DNA of 64,000 nt, taken from assembly GCA_002841695.1 (NCBI GenBank), contig PHAN01000004.1:1-64000 (forward strand), written 5' to 3'. Positions 45,258 to 52,670 of the stretch are shown in pieces. How positions within the stretch are numbered: the stretch's first letter is position 1; each line of letters opens with the position of its first letter. The stretch is from Elusimicrobia bacterium HGW-Elusimicrobia-1. Its GTDB lineage: Bacteria; Elusimicrobiota; Endomicrobiia; PHAN01. A program made the translations under genes and the position numbers. The notes below the pieces were generated by a model. That model searched no databases. It was not told the origin of the DNA and was given only the letters and a program-made list of their open reading frames with translations.

Positions 45258-45500
45258 GTGTCAAAAACAGTCACCATACGATTATCAGACGAAGAGTATA
45301 AAAAAATTACTTCCTGCGCCGATTCCGACCACAGACCCATTTCGAACTTCATCACCGCCACCGTCTTGAAAGAGATAGAAGCATCGAATTACGCCGACCC
45401 TGTGGAAATGGCCCAGATTCGAGGCGACAAAAAACTTCTTGAAAAACTGAAGACCGGTCACGGAGACGCCAGGGCGATGAGGGGGAAGCTTGTCGGCTGA
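45258..45500 (+). CDS. RelB-type antitoxin (ribbon-helix-helix)
   Basis: An 80-residue protein beginning KTVTIRLSDEEYKKI, a typical RHH strand-helix start, followed by a helical toxin-binding tail. GTG start with GGGAGG about 9 nt upstream. It overlaps the toxin gene by 11 nt. It should neutralise the toxin and repress the promoter. Confidence 0.82.
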   Translation: MSKTVTIRLSDEEYKKITSCADSDHRPISNFITATVLKEIEASNYADPVEMAQIRGDKKLLEKLKTGHGDARAMRGKLVG

Positions 45501-45777
45501 CGCGGCTTTCAGGATATTTGAAACGAATAGTTTTTTATCCGGCCTCGAACAGGATTTTGGCGGACGCAAGGAAAAGATAAGGCAAAAACTTCTCGCTTAT
45601 GTTTATCCGCAATTGCGTGGGCAGCCGTATTTCGGGAAGAACATCAAGAAACTTAAAAATTACGAGCCCGAAACCTGGCGGTACAGAATCGGCGACTACC
45701 GGTTTTTTTATGAAATAGGCGCCCTCCGCAAGATAGTTTTTATGACGGCGGCCGACAATCGGTCGGACGCTTATTGA
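45490..45777 (+). CDS. RelE/ParE-superfamily toxin
   Basis: A 95-residue protein with the RelE-type pattern FLSGLEQDFGGRKEKIRQKL, PYFGKNIKKLKNY, WRYRIGDYRFFYEIG and IVFMTAADNRSDAY. The WRYRIGDYRFFY core is diagnostic. It probably cleaves mRNA on the ribosome. TTG 45490 is the likely start and overlaps the antitoxin gene. Confidence 0.85.
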   Translation: MSADAAFRIFETNSFLSGLEQDFGGRKEKIRQKLLAYVYPQLRGQPYFGKNIKKLKNYEPETWRYRIGDYRFFYEIGALRKIVFMTAADNRSDAY

Positions 45778-45855
45778 AGGTGTTGTTTGCGATTGTGTCG
45801 CAGGTTCATTAAGGCCTCTTTATGAAGTGTGCGGTCTAAGCGGGAGGAGAGGTTT

Positions 45856-46815
45856 TTGGCGAGAAAAATTTTAATCGTAACGCTTGAAACCACGCTGAAA
45901 CTTCCCACCGGCCTCGTCGTCTATATCGGCGAAGAACGCAAAATCTCCGCCATACTCAAAGACAATTACAAATCGTCCGAAACCTCTCTCGTATATGAGG
46001 CCACCGTCGCAAAACAGGTTGATATCGCCGAGGGGGAAAAAGTATTCGTCGAAGGAGAAATAAAAGGCAAAGGCGCTGATGTTTACATCAAACTTGACAG
46101 GCGCGCCGTTTTTCTTCCAAAAACCGAAGGGCAGGTTCTTGCCTCGTATGGAAGCCAAGTCCACATAGACCGCGGTTCGCTCCACGAAGTTAGGGAGCGC
46201 GACATCTACGCGATTTACGATTCAAGCGGCAGATATAAAGGTAAGACGGAGATGAGCGGTATCGGCGATAACCAGTCCATCGGACAACTCTATACCGGAG
46301 CGAAAAAAGAGGTTGAACCGGGTGACACGGTGAAGTTTCTGGGACAAAGAAAGTTTTTTGGGTTGGGGGTGGCTGCGGCAGCGGTGGTGGTACAAGATCA
46401 GACCCCGTCAGGAGGAGGGTTGCTGTTTTGGTGGACTTTCCCCAACGGGTGGGGTATAAACTGGCTTTGGGGTACTTGGTTTTTTGAACATTTTGAAACT
46501 GATAATAGATATATATTTAATGTTAATATGCCGACGGTATTCAGAAAAAACTTCTTCTATCCCAACTGGATATCGCCGTACGCGGGCGTATGTATAGCAT
46601 CCTATATTTCATGGGCATACGTCGGGATTATGGATAGCACTAGCGCATATGGTGCCGGTATTTATCCTGTTCTGGGAGTGGAACTTTTTCAGACGCAACT
46701 TTTTCATGTTCATTTAGAGGGAATATATTTAACGACTCCCGAATTAACTCTGCAGGAAAGGAAATTTCAATATGGCGGGTGGGGTTATTCGATGGCTGTA
46801 ACCACCAACTGGTAA
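45856..46815 (+). CDS. Unknown protein with aromatic-rich C-terminal half
   Basis: About 319 residues from a TTG with GGGAGGAG 7-8 nt upstream; an upstream GTG (45829) is possible. The N-terminal part (1-165) is beta-rich and charged, with a segment VEPGDTVKFLGQ. After a hydrophobic stretch (about 165-185) the second half is rich in Trp, Tyr and Phe, alternates like beta strands, and ends in Trp. This pattern suggests a small outer-membrane barrel, but there is no clear N-terminal signal peptide. Base composition from about 46480 on is more AT-rich than neighbours, suggesting transfer. Function unknown. Confidence 0.6.
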   Translation: MARKILIVTLETTLKLPTGLVVYIGEERKISAILKDNYKSSETSLVYEATVAKQVDIAEGEKVFVEGEIKGKGADVYIKLDRRAVFLPKTEGQVLASYGSQVHIDRGSLHEVRERDIYAIYDSSGRYKGKTEMSGIGDNQSIGQLYTGAKKEVEPGDTVKFLGQRKFFGLGVAAAAVVVQDQTPSGGGLLFWWTFPNGWGINWLWGTWFFEHFETDNRYIFNVNMPTVFRKNFFYPNWISPYAGVCIASYISWAYVGIMDSTSAYGAGIYPVLGVELFQTQLFHVHLEGIYLTTPELTLQERKFQYGGWGYSMAVTTNW

Positions 46816-46906
46816 AAATATGAAAGCCCGCGATTAAGACGCCGTTTGTCGCGGCATAACTCACGAAACACTTCATAACGCGGGGGAGTACGAAAAAGGG
46901 GGGATA

Positions 46907-47527
46907 ATGAAGTTCAAAGAACTATCCGTCGAGGTCATTCAGAGAAAGATTTTTTTGGTCCGAGGCGTCAAAGTAATGCTCGACAGCGATTTGGCGTTTC
47001 TTTACGGCGTAGAGACGAAAGGATTGAACAAAGCGGTAAAACGAAATATCGAACGTTTTCCGAGCGATTTTATGTTTCGCCTCACCGCCGACGAGGCGGA
47101 ATCTTTGAGGTTCCAATTTGGAACCTCAAATGTCAGAGTAGATTCTTTAAGCGCTCCGTCAAAGGCATTGAAGTCAGGGGAGATTGCGGATGACTCTTTG
47201 AGGTTTCAATTTGAAACCTCAAACATTGCCGCAAGGGGCGGTCGGAGATATTTGCCTTACGCCTTCACCGAGCAGGGCGTCTCGATGTTATCGGGCGTTT
47301 TAAGGAGCAAAAAAGCGGTCGAGATAAACATACTGATAATGCGCGCCTTTGTGGTATTGAGGCGGATTTTGGCATCCAACGAGGCGCTGTCAAAAAAAAT
47401 GTCGGAAATGGAAAAAATCGTATCGGCGAATAGCCGGGAAATAATAAATATATGGGAAGTTATTAAGCAGTTGATGACACCGCCGGAAGAGGCGCCCAAG
47501 AAAATAGGATTCGTAAAAGGCAGGTAG
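46907..47527 (+). CDS. ORF6N-domain protein
   Basis: A 206-residue DNA-binding protein of the ORF6N (KilA-N-related) family, common on phages and in mobile islands. Visible are IFLVRGVKVMLDSDLAFLYGV, NIERFPSDFMFRLT and RRYLPYAFTEQGVSMLSGVLRS, followed by a coiled-coil C terminus. An in-frame duplication is inserted in the middle: LRFQFGTSN recurs 31 residues later as LRFQFETSN, separating the two conserved halves. Both copies are DNA palindromes. GGGGGG-type purines precede the ATG. Confidence 0.85.
   Translation: MKFKELSVEVIQRKIFLVRGVKVMLDSDLAFLYGVETKGLNKAVKRNIERFPSDFMFRLTADEAESLRFQFGTSNVRVDSLSAPSKALKSGEIADDSLRFQFETSNIAARGGRRYLPYAFTEQGVSMLSGVLRSKKAVEINILIMRAFVVLRRILASNEALSKKMSEMEKIVSANSREIINIWEVIKQLMTPPEEAPKKIGFVKGR
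47104..47130. repeat. 27-bp palindrome inside the ORF6N gene, copy 1
   Basis: Perfect 13+1+13 palindrome with half-site TTTGAGGTTCCAA. It encodes SLRFQFGTSN in frame. Confidence 0.95.
47197..47223. repeat. 27-bp palindrome inside the ORF6N gene, copy 2
   Basis: Perfect 13+1+13 palindrome with half-site TTTGAGGTTTCAA, exactly 93 bp after copy 1. Its differences from copy 1 occur in both arms, so symmetry is kept. Confidence 0.95.
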
Positions 47528-47618
47528 AACGGTAGAAAGTGAGAGAGTATGAAAATTGACCATAAGAACAAAACATCCGGCATTCAGCACATTTTATCAT
47601 TCTACCTTTCTACCCGCC
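47519..47618. repeat. Inverted repeat spanning the ORF6N stop codon
   Basis: 47519-47537 (GGCAGGTAGAACGGTAGAA) and 47600-47618 pair over 19 nt with two mismatches. The left arm includes the stop TAG. It may be a terminator or the ends of a small inserted repeat. Confidence 0.75.
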
Positions 47619-47637
47619 TTTATTTGATACGAACAGT

Positions 47638-47666
47638 TTGACTTTTTAATCCGTATTTTGTTTAAT
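47638..47666 (+). promoter_or_regulatory. Promoter of pilB
   Basis: TTGACT (47638-47643), 17 bp, TTTAAT (47661-47666); about 57 nt upstream of the pilB ATG. Confidence 0.65.
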
Positions 47667-47722
47667 AACCACTCGTCGTAAGCCGCACAAATTCCTGTCG
47701 CTTGCAGCCGGAGAGTAAAAAA

Positions 47723-49435
47723 ATGTCCGGAAGAAGAAAGACAGTCAAAGAAATCCTCCTCGAAAAGAAGCTGATCAACGAGGAGCAGCTCGCTCAGGCG
47801 CTCGCCGAAGCCAAAAAAACCAACCAGCCGCTGGAACAGGCCGTGGCCCGTCTGGGCTTCATAGACCGGCTGTCCCTGCTTAAAACCCTCTCTATCGAGT
47901 GGGGCGTAAAATCGATGGATCTTGAAGCCATCGAAATCGACCCCGAAGTCGTCAAAATCATCCCCGAACAACTCGCCCGCCGCCACCGCGCCGTTCCTTT
48001 TATCAAAGAAGAAGAATTTCTTTGCGTCGCAATGGCCGACCCCAAAGATCTTTTTGCCGTAGAAGACATACAACTCAGAACAAATATAAGCGTGCAGGTG
48101 TATCTGGCTCTTCCCGACGACATCGCCAAATGCCTCGACAAGGCCTACGGTATAGGCGAAAGCGAAGTCGTAAAAAAACTTCTGAGCGACCTGGATAAAG
48201 GCACCGATGGCGAACTTGATTTCACTCCCACCCAGTCGCAGGAACAGGCCGACATCTCCGACGTGGACGCCACGGCGCCCGAAGTCGAGAAACTCGTCAA
48301 CGCCATAATAATGGAAGCGCTCTCCCGCAAGTGTTCCGACATACACATAGAGCCGCTGGAGAAAAAGTTCATCGTAAGATACCGCGTCGACGGAGTCCTT
48401 ACCGAATGGGATCACGTGATACCCAACGCGTACAAAAACGCCCTCATCGCAAAACTTAAAATAATGACCAACCAGATGGACATAACCGAGCGTCGCCGTC
48501 CTCAGGACGGGCGCATACAGGTTATGGCCAAGGGCAACCCCATAGAGTTCCGCGTCAACATTCTGCCCACGGTGTTCGGCGAGTCGTGCGTTATGCGCAT
48601 ACTCGACCGCTCGTCGGTGCAGGTTGATCTGGTAAAACTCGGTTTTCTGCCGGATACGTTCGAGAGATTCAAAAATCTCCTGGCAAAACCCTACGGGCTT
48701 ATACTCGTTTGCGGCCCTACCGGTTCGGGTAAATCCACCACGCTTTACGCCGCGCTCAATTCCATCAACGAGCCGGACACAAAAATACTCACCGCCGAAA
48801 ACCCCGTCGAATACAATCTCGACGGCATTATACAGGTCAACGTTATTCAGGACATAGGTTTCGACTTTTCCGCCGCGCTCAGGGCGTTTTTAAGACAGGA
48901 TCCCGACGTCATAATGGTCGGTGAAATCAGAGACAAAGAAACCGCTCAGATAGCTATGGAAGCGGCTATGACGGGACACTTAGTTTTTTCCACGATTCAC
49001 ACCAACGACGCGCCCTCCGCCGTGGCCCGACTGCACGAAATGGACATACCTTCGTTTCTTATCGGCTCGTCGATAGAAGGCGTGCTGGCGCAGCGTCTTA
49101 TACGGCGTTTGTGCAAGTGCAAACAACCGGCGCCGCTTGAAGATAAATACATAGAGCTTTACCAAAAATACAACATAGATGTAAAAGGCGCGACTTTCTT
49201 CAGGCCGGTGGGATGCGACGTCTGCCGCAAAACCGGATATAAAGGCCGTCTCGGCATTCACGAACTCCTTCTTATGGACGAGGAAATACGCAGAATGCTG
49301 CTCACCGAGGTTGCGTCCGGACCCATAAGAGACCTTGCCGTCAAGCGCGGAATGAGATTGATGTTCGCCGACGGCCTGATAAAAGTGGCGCAGGGACACA
49401 GCACTATCGAGGAACTTCTGGCGTCGGTGCAGTAA
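47723..49435 (+). CDS. pilB: Type IV pilus / type II secretion assembly ATPase (PilB/GspE)
   Basis: A 570-residue hexameric motor ATPase. It has an N-terminal T2SSE-N/MshEN-type domain (about 5-140), an N2 domain, then Walker A GPTGSGKST (near 330), the Asp box, Walker B DPDVIMVGEIRD and the His box STIHTNDAPSA. A zinc-binding tetracysteine (CKC near 465 and CDVC near 494) is present. MshEN domains bind cyclic di-GMP in some family members, which fits the HD-GYP gene next door, although the RLG start of that motif is not conserved here. ATG 47723 has GGAGAG upstream. No pilT or pilC is visible. Confidence 0.93.
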   Translation: MSGRRKTVKEILLEKKLINEEQLAQALAEAKKTNQPLEQAVARLGFIDRLSLLKTLSIEWGVKSMDLEAIEIDPEVVKIIPEQLARRHRAVPFIKEEEFLCVAMADPKDLFAVEDIQLRTNISVQVYLALPDDIAKCLDKAYGIGESEVVKKLLSDLDKGTDGELDFTPTQSQEQADISDVDATAPEVEKLVNAIIMEALSRKCSDIHIEPLEKKFIVRYRVDGVLTEWDHVIPNAYKNALIAKLKIMTNQMDITERRRPQDGRIQVMAKGNPIEFRVNILPTVFGESCVMRILDRSSVQVDLVKLGFLPDTFERFKNLLAKPYGLILVCGPTGSGKSTTLYAALNSINEPDTKILTAENPVEYNLDGIIQVNVIQDIGFDFSAALRAFLRQDPDVIMVGEIRDKETAQIAMEAAMTGHLVFSTIHTNDAPSAVARLHEMDIPSFLIGSSIEGVLAQRLIRRLCKCKQPAPLEDKYIELYQKYNIDVKGATFFRPVGCDVCRKTGYKGRLGIHELLLMDEEIRRMLLTEVASGPIRDLAVKRGMRLMFADGLIKVAQGHSTIEELLASVQ

Positions 49436-49447
49436 TCCGCTAAACCA

Positions 49448-50503
49448 ATGACACATCATAACAACAGCGAACTATTTAAGAACATACTCGGCATCGCGAG
49501 GAATCTCACGACCACTCTCGACGTGGATATTCTTCTTAAAAAAATAAGCGCTCTGGCCGAGGAAAAACTCGACTCCGAAGCGTCCGCCATTATGCTTCTT
49601 GACGACGACGGAAAAAATCTGTCGTTTAAGGTCGCGGGCGGAACCAAAGGCGGAGTGATACAGAGGATGAAAGTGCCCGTCGGACAGGGCATAGCCGGTT
49701 CCGTGGCCGCCGAGAAAAAACCCACCATAGTCAACGACGTTTCCAAAGACCCGCGATTTACCGGCGTTCAGGACAAATCGAGCGGTTTTCAGACGAAGAA
49801 AATCCTCTGCGTGCCGATGATGATAGAAAGCGACCTCATCGGAATAGTCGAAGTGCTCAACAAAAAAGAGGGCGATTACACCGACGACGACAGAGAAGTC
49901 CTCGAATCGCTGGCGTCGATGGCCGCCGTCACCATAAACAATGCCAAAAACGCCGAGGAACAGCGCAATTTCTTCGTCAACATACTCGAAGTCCTGGTAG
50001 CCGCAATCGAGTCGCGCGACACAAAACTTGCGGGACACAATATGCGGGTCACCCAGATAGCCACGGCGCTCGGCCGCCACATGGGGCTCGCCGGAAAAGA
50101 GTACAAGGATCTTTATTATGGCGCGATGCTGCACGACATAGGAATTCTTTTCGCCAAGGGCTCCGACGGAATCGTAGTTTCCGGCGGGTCGCCGGGCGAT
50201 GACGACGCGCATCCGTCCGCGGGCGCCAATATGCTTGATCCGATAAATCTTCTTAAAGGCGCGGCCCGCATAATACGGCACCATCACGAGAATTTCGACG
50301 GCACCGGCCGCCCCGACGGCCTGGCCGGCGAAGCCATCCCGACGGGCGCCAGGATAGTCCACATTGCCGAAACCGTCGACGAGATGCGCACAAACGGCAT
50401 GGACGCTTCCGCCATCAACCGGATGCTTTCAATGGGCAAAGACATACGTTTCGATCCGAAGATCGTCGACGTTTACATAAACGAAATATCGAACCGCGAA
50501 TAG
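49448..50503 (+). CDS. GAF / HD-GYP-like protein
   Basis: A soluble 351-residue protein: GAF (about 15-165) and an HD-GYP-type domain (about 180-345) with MLHDIGIL (near 229) and RHHHENFDGTGRPDGL. The canonical HDIGK lysine is replaced (HDIGI), and HHHENFDGTGRP stands for the usual HHE-G-GYP, so it may be a variant phosphodiesterase or a sensor. It starts 12 bp after pilB and probably tunes pilus activity through cyclic di-GMP. Confidence 0.85.
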   Translation: MTHHNNSELFKNILGIARNLTTTLDVDILLKKISALAEEKLDSEASAIMLLDDDGKNLSFKVAGGTKGGVIQRMKVPVGQGIAGSVAAEKKPTIVNDVSKDPRFTGVQDKSSGFQTKKILCVPMMIESDLIGIVEVLNKKEGDYTDDDREVLESLASMAAVTINNAKNAEEQRNFFVNILEVLVAAIESRDTKLAGHNMRVTQIATALGRHMGLAGKEYKDLYYGAMLHDIGILFAKGSDGIVVSGGSPGDDDAHPSAGANMLDPINLLKGAARIIRHHHENFDGTGRPDGLAGEAIPTGARIVHIAETVDEMRTNGMDASAINRMLSMGKDIRFDPKIVDVYINEISNRE

Positions 50504-50567
50504 CCGCGCGCACGGCGTCTTTCGACGCGTCGGCGGCAATCTTTTGCGCAACCCCCGCCGGTTTTCT

Positions 50568-51410
50568 ATGAGAATCGTTCCAAACCGACTTATACAATCG
50601 ACCGTCGAGCGACTCAGCCGGAGCATGAATCTTTATCTTCCGCCCGATGTCCTTGCCGCCCTTATCCGCGCCCGTCGCGCCGAAAAAAAACCTTCGGCCC
50701 GCAATATCCTCGACGTCATCATTGAAAACGCCGACTGCGCCCTCAGGACAGGCGCCGCGCTCTGCCAGGACACCGGAACCGTGGAAGCGTATATCGACGT
50801 GGGCGACAACGCGGCGGTTTCCGGCGGCTCCATAGAGTCCGCCGTCGAAAAGGGAGTGCGCGCCGCGTATCTGAAAAACGGATTCCGCGCCTCGATTGTC
50901 TCCGACCCCATCGAACGCAAAAATACTCTCGACAACACGCCCGTTTCGTTCTATTTTACGCGGTCGCGCGGCAGCCGCATCAAAATCTCCCTGATGGCCA
51001 AGGGCGGCGGCTCCGAAAACGTAAGCGCCGTAAAGTTTATTCCGCCGTCGGGGGGATGGGACGCCGTCGGCGAATTTATTCTTGATACCGTCAGAAAAAA
51101 AGCGCCTTACGCCTGCGCGCCGGTTATCGTAAGCGCCGCGGTGGGCGGGGGTTTCGCCTCGGCTCCTCTTGCAGCTAAAAAAGCGTTATTTCGTAAAATC
51201 GGCGACAGGAATCGTTCGGCCGTTTACGCCGCGCGGGAAAGAAAACTTCTGAAAAAAATAAATTCGACAGGCATCGGTCCAATGGGACAGGGCGGTTCCA
51301 CGACGGCTTTGGACGTTTTTCTGACGCCGCTGCCGTCTCATATCGCAACTTTGGCGTGTGCCGTGGCCGTGCAGTGCCATTCGATGAGACGCGCGTCGGC
51401 GGTAATTTAA
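50568..51410 (+). CDS. Class I fumarase / L-tartrate dehydratase alpha-subunit homologue
   Basis: About 280 residues matching the alpha (N-terminal) half of iron-sulfur fumarases. Three cysteines placed to hold the [4Fe-4S] cluster are visible: LCQDTGT, YACAPVIV and VQCHSMRRASA. Two-subunit enzymes need a beta subunit, usually the next gene; none is seen here. ATG 50568 (MRIVPNRL) is preferred over the TTG upstream. The role in the TCA or a fermentation branch depends on finding the partner. Confidence 0.85.
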   Translation: MRIVPNRLIQSTVERLSRSMNLYLPPDVLAALIRARRAEKKPSARNILDVIIENADCALRTGAALCQDTGTVEAYIDVGDNAAVSGGSIESAVEKGVRAAYLKNGFRASIVSDPIERKNTLDNTPVSFYFTRSRGSRIKISLMAKGGGSENVSAVKFIPPSGGWDAVGEFILDTVRKKAPYACAPVIVSAAVGGGFASAPLAAKKALFRKIGDRNRSAVYAARERKLLKKINSTGIGPMGQGGSTTALDVFLTPLPSHIATLACAVAVQCHSMRRASAVI

Positions 51411-51442
51411 GAAAATCCGCCTGCCTTTGTCGCAAAGATATA

Positions 51443-52630
51443 ATGAAAATTCTGATAATAGATTCCGATAAAATGATGCGCGACGTCCTCCTGAAGGCGC
51501 TGTCTTCCGCGGTTGTGTTTTCTCCGTCGGAAGCCGACGATATCGAAGACGGCGCATCTCTTGCGGCTTCCATTTTGCCCGACTTTGTGCTGGTAGACAT
51601 GGACGCCATCGCCGATGACCCTGCGGCCGGAGTGGCGCGGCTCAAAGCGGCTTCTCCGTCGGCGGGCATAGCGGTGATATCGGGGATGGGCGTCGACGAA
51701 AACGCCGTGCGCGCGGCTCTTGCGGCGGGCGCGTCGAACCTTTCAAAGCCGTTCCGGATGGAGCAGCTCAAACTTATCGTGGGCATCGACGGCTCCTCGC
51801 CGAGCGCGCCCGAGTCCGCCGCCGGAGCGCGAGGAAAGCCCGCGCGCGAAGGCGTGTCGCCGTCGCGCCGGAAGAATATTTTGCTCGGCGCCGCCGCTTT
51901 GGCTGTCTCGGCCGGGCTGATATTCGCCGCGCTTAAAATTTTGTCGCCGTCGGCGCTGCCGCCCGCTTCTTTCGACGTTGAATCCCAAAACATTTCTTAT
52001 CTGGCCTGTTCCGGCGGACGGCTCTACGTTACGGACTGGCTCGAACAGGGCGTTTACATATATTCGATTCCGAAATCCGCGGCAGAAAAAAATCTGCTTC
52101 CGGCCGGCGTTTACAAGAAAAATGATTTTCAGCCGACGGCGGCATCCGCGTTTGGCTCGGAACTCTGGGTGGCGGATTCCCTGCAGGGACTGTTCGTGCG
52201 TTATAAAATAGCCGCTGGCGGAAATTCGATACTTCCCGACAAAAACTTTCGTTCGCCGTCCACTTCTCCGTCGGGGATACTTGCCGAAAAAGACGCCGTA
52301 TGGAGCTATGATTTCAACACCAGAAAACTTTATAAGCACACCGCGGCCGATATGAGCGTTGCGGCGGTTTACGATTTGCCCATAGAAACGCCCTGCGGCA
52401 TGGCGCGTCTTTCCGGACTTTTTTACGTGGGCGACACCCGCACGGGACGCATAGTCGCGCTTAATCCGCGCGATATGACCATAGCCCTTGTCGCCGAGCC
52501 GCGTGAATATTCCGGCGGCAAAGAAAAGATGGTGGGACTTTGCGCGGATGCGGTAAACATCTGGACTGCGTCCGAGAGCGGCAGGATATTCCGCCACGAC
52601 CCGTCGCGCCTATCGGGAGAACTTAAATAA
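51443..52630 (+). CDS. Receiver domain - transmembrane helix - beta-propeller-like protein
   Basis: A 395-residue protein in three parts. Residues 1-115 form a receiver domain with Asp7/Asp9, phospho-acceptor Asp52 (VLVDMD), Ser80 and Lys102 (LSKPF). A linker with SRRK (141-144) leads into a single membrane helix (about 146-167). Residues 175-395 form a repeated Trp/Tyr/Gly-rich region resembling NHL or SMP-30-type propeller blades (SGGRLYVTDWLEQGVYIY, GSELWVADSLQGLFVRY and so on). The positive-inside rule puts the receiver in the cytoplasm and the propeller outside. ATG 51443; the longer frame lies in the fumarase gene. Confidence 0.8.
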   Translation: MKILIIDSDKMMRDVLLKALSSAVVFSPSEADDIEDGASLAASILPDFVLVDMDAIADDPAAGVARLKAASPSAGIAVISGMGVDENAVRAALAAGASNLSKPFRMEQLKLIVGIDGSSPSAPESAAGARGKPAREGVSPSRRKNILLGAAALAVSAGLIFAALKILSPSALPPASFDVESQNISYLACSGGRLYVTDWLEQGVYIYSIPKSAAEKNLLPAGVYKKNDFQPTAASAFGSELWVADSLQGLFVRYKIAAGGNSILPDKNFRSPSTSPSGILAEKDAVWSYDFNTRKLYKHTAADMSVAAVYDLPIETPCGMARLSGLFYVGDTRTGRIVALNPRDMTIALVAEPREYSGGKEKMVGLCADAVNIWTASESGRIFRHDPSRLSGELK

Positions 52631-52637
52631 TAAATTA

Positions 52638-52657
52638 ACGAGACGTCCCCGTCTCGT
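52638..52657. repeat. Short perfect hairpin upstream of the carboxyltransferase gene
   Basis: ACGAGACG-TCCC-CGTCTCGT: 8-bp stem and 4-nt loop with no T run. Either a dispersed palindrome or a leader structure. Confidence 0.7.
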
Positions 52658-52670
52658 AAACGGAAAAATT

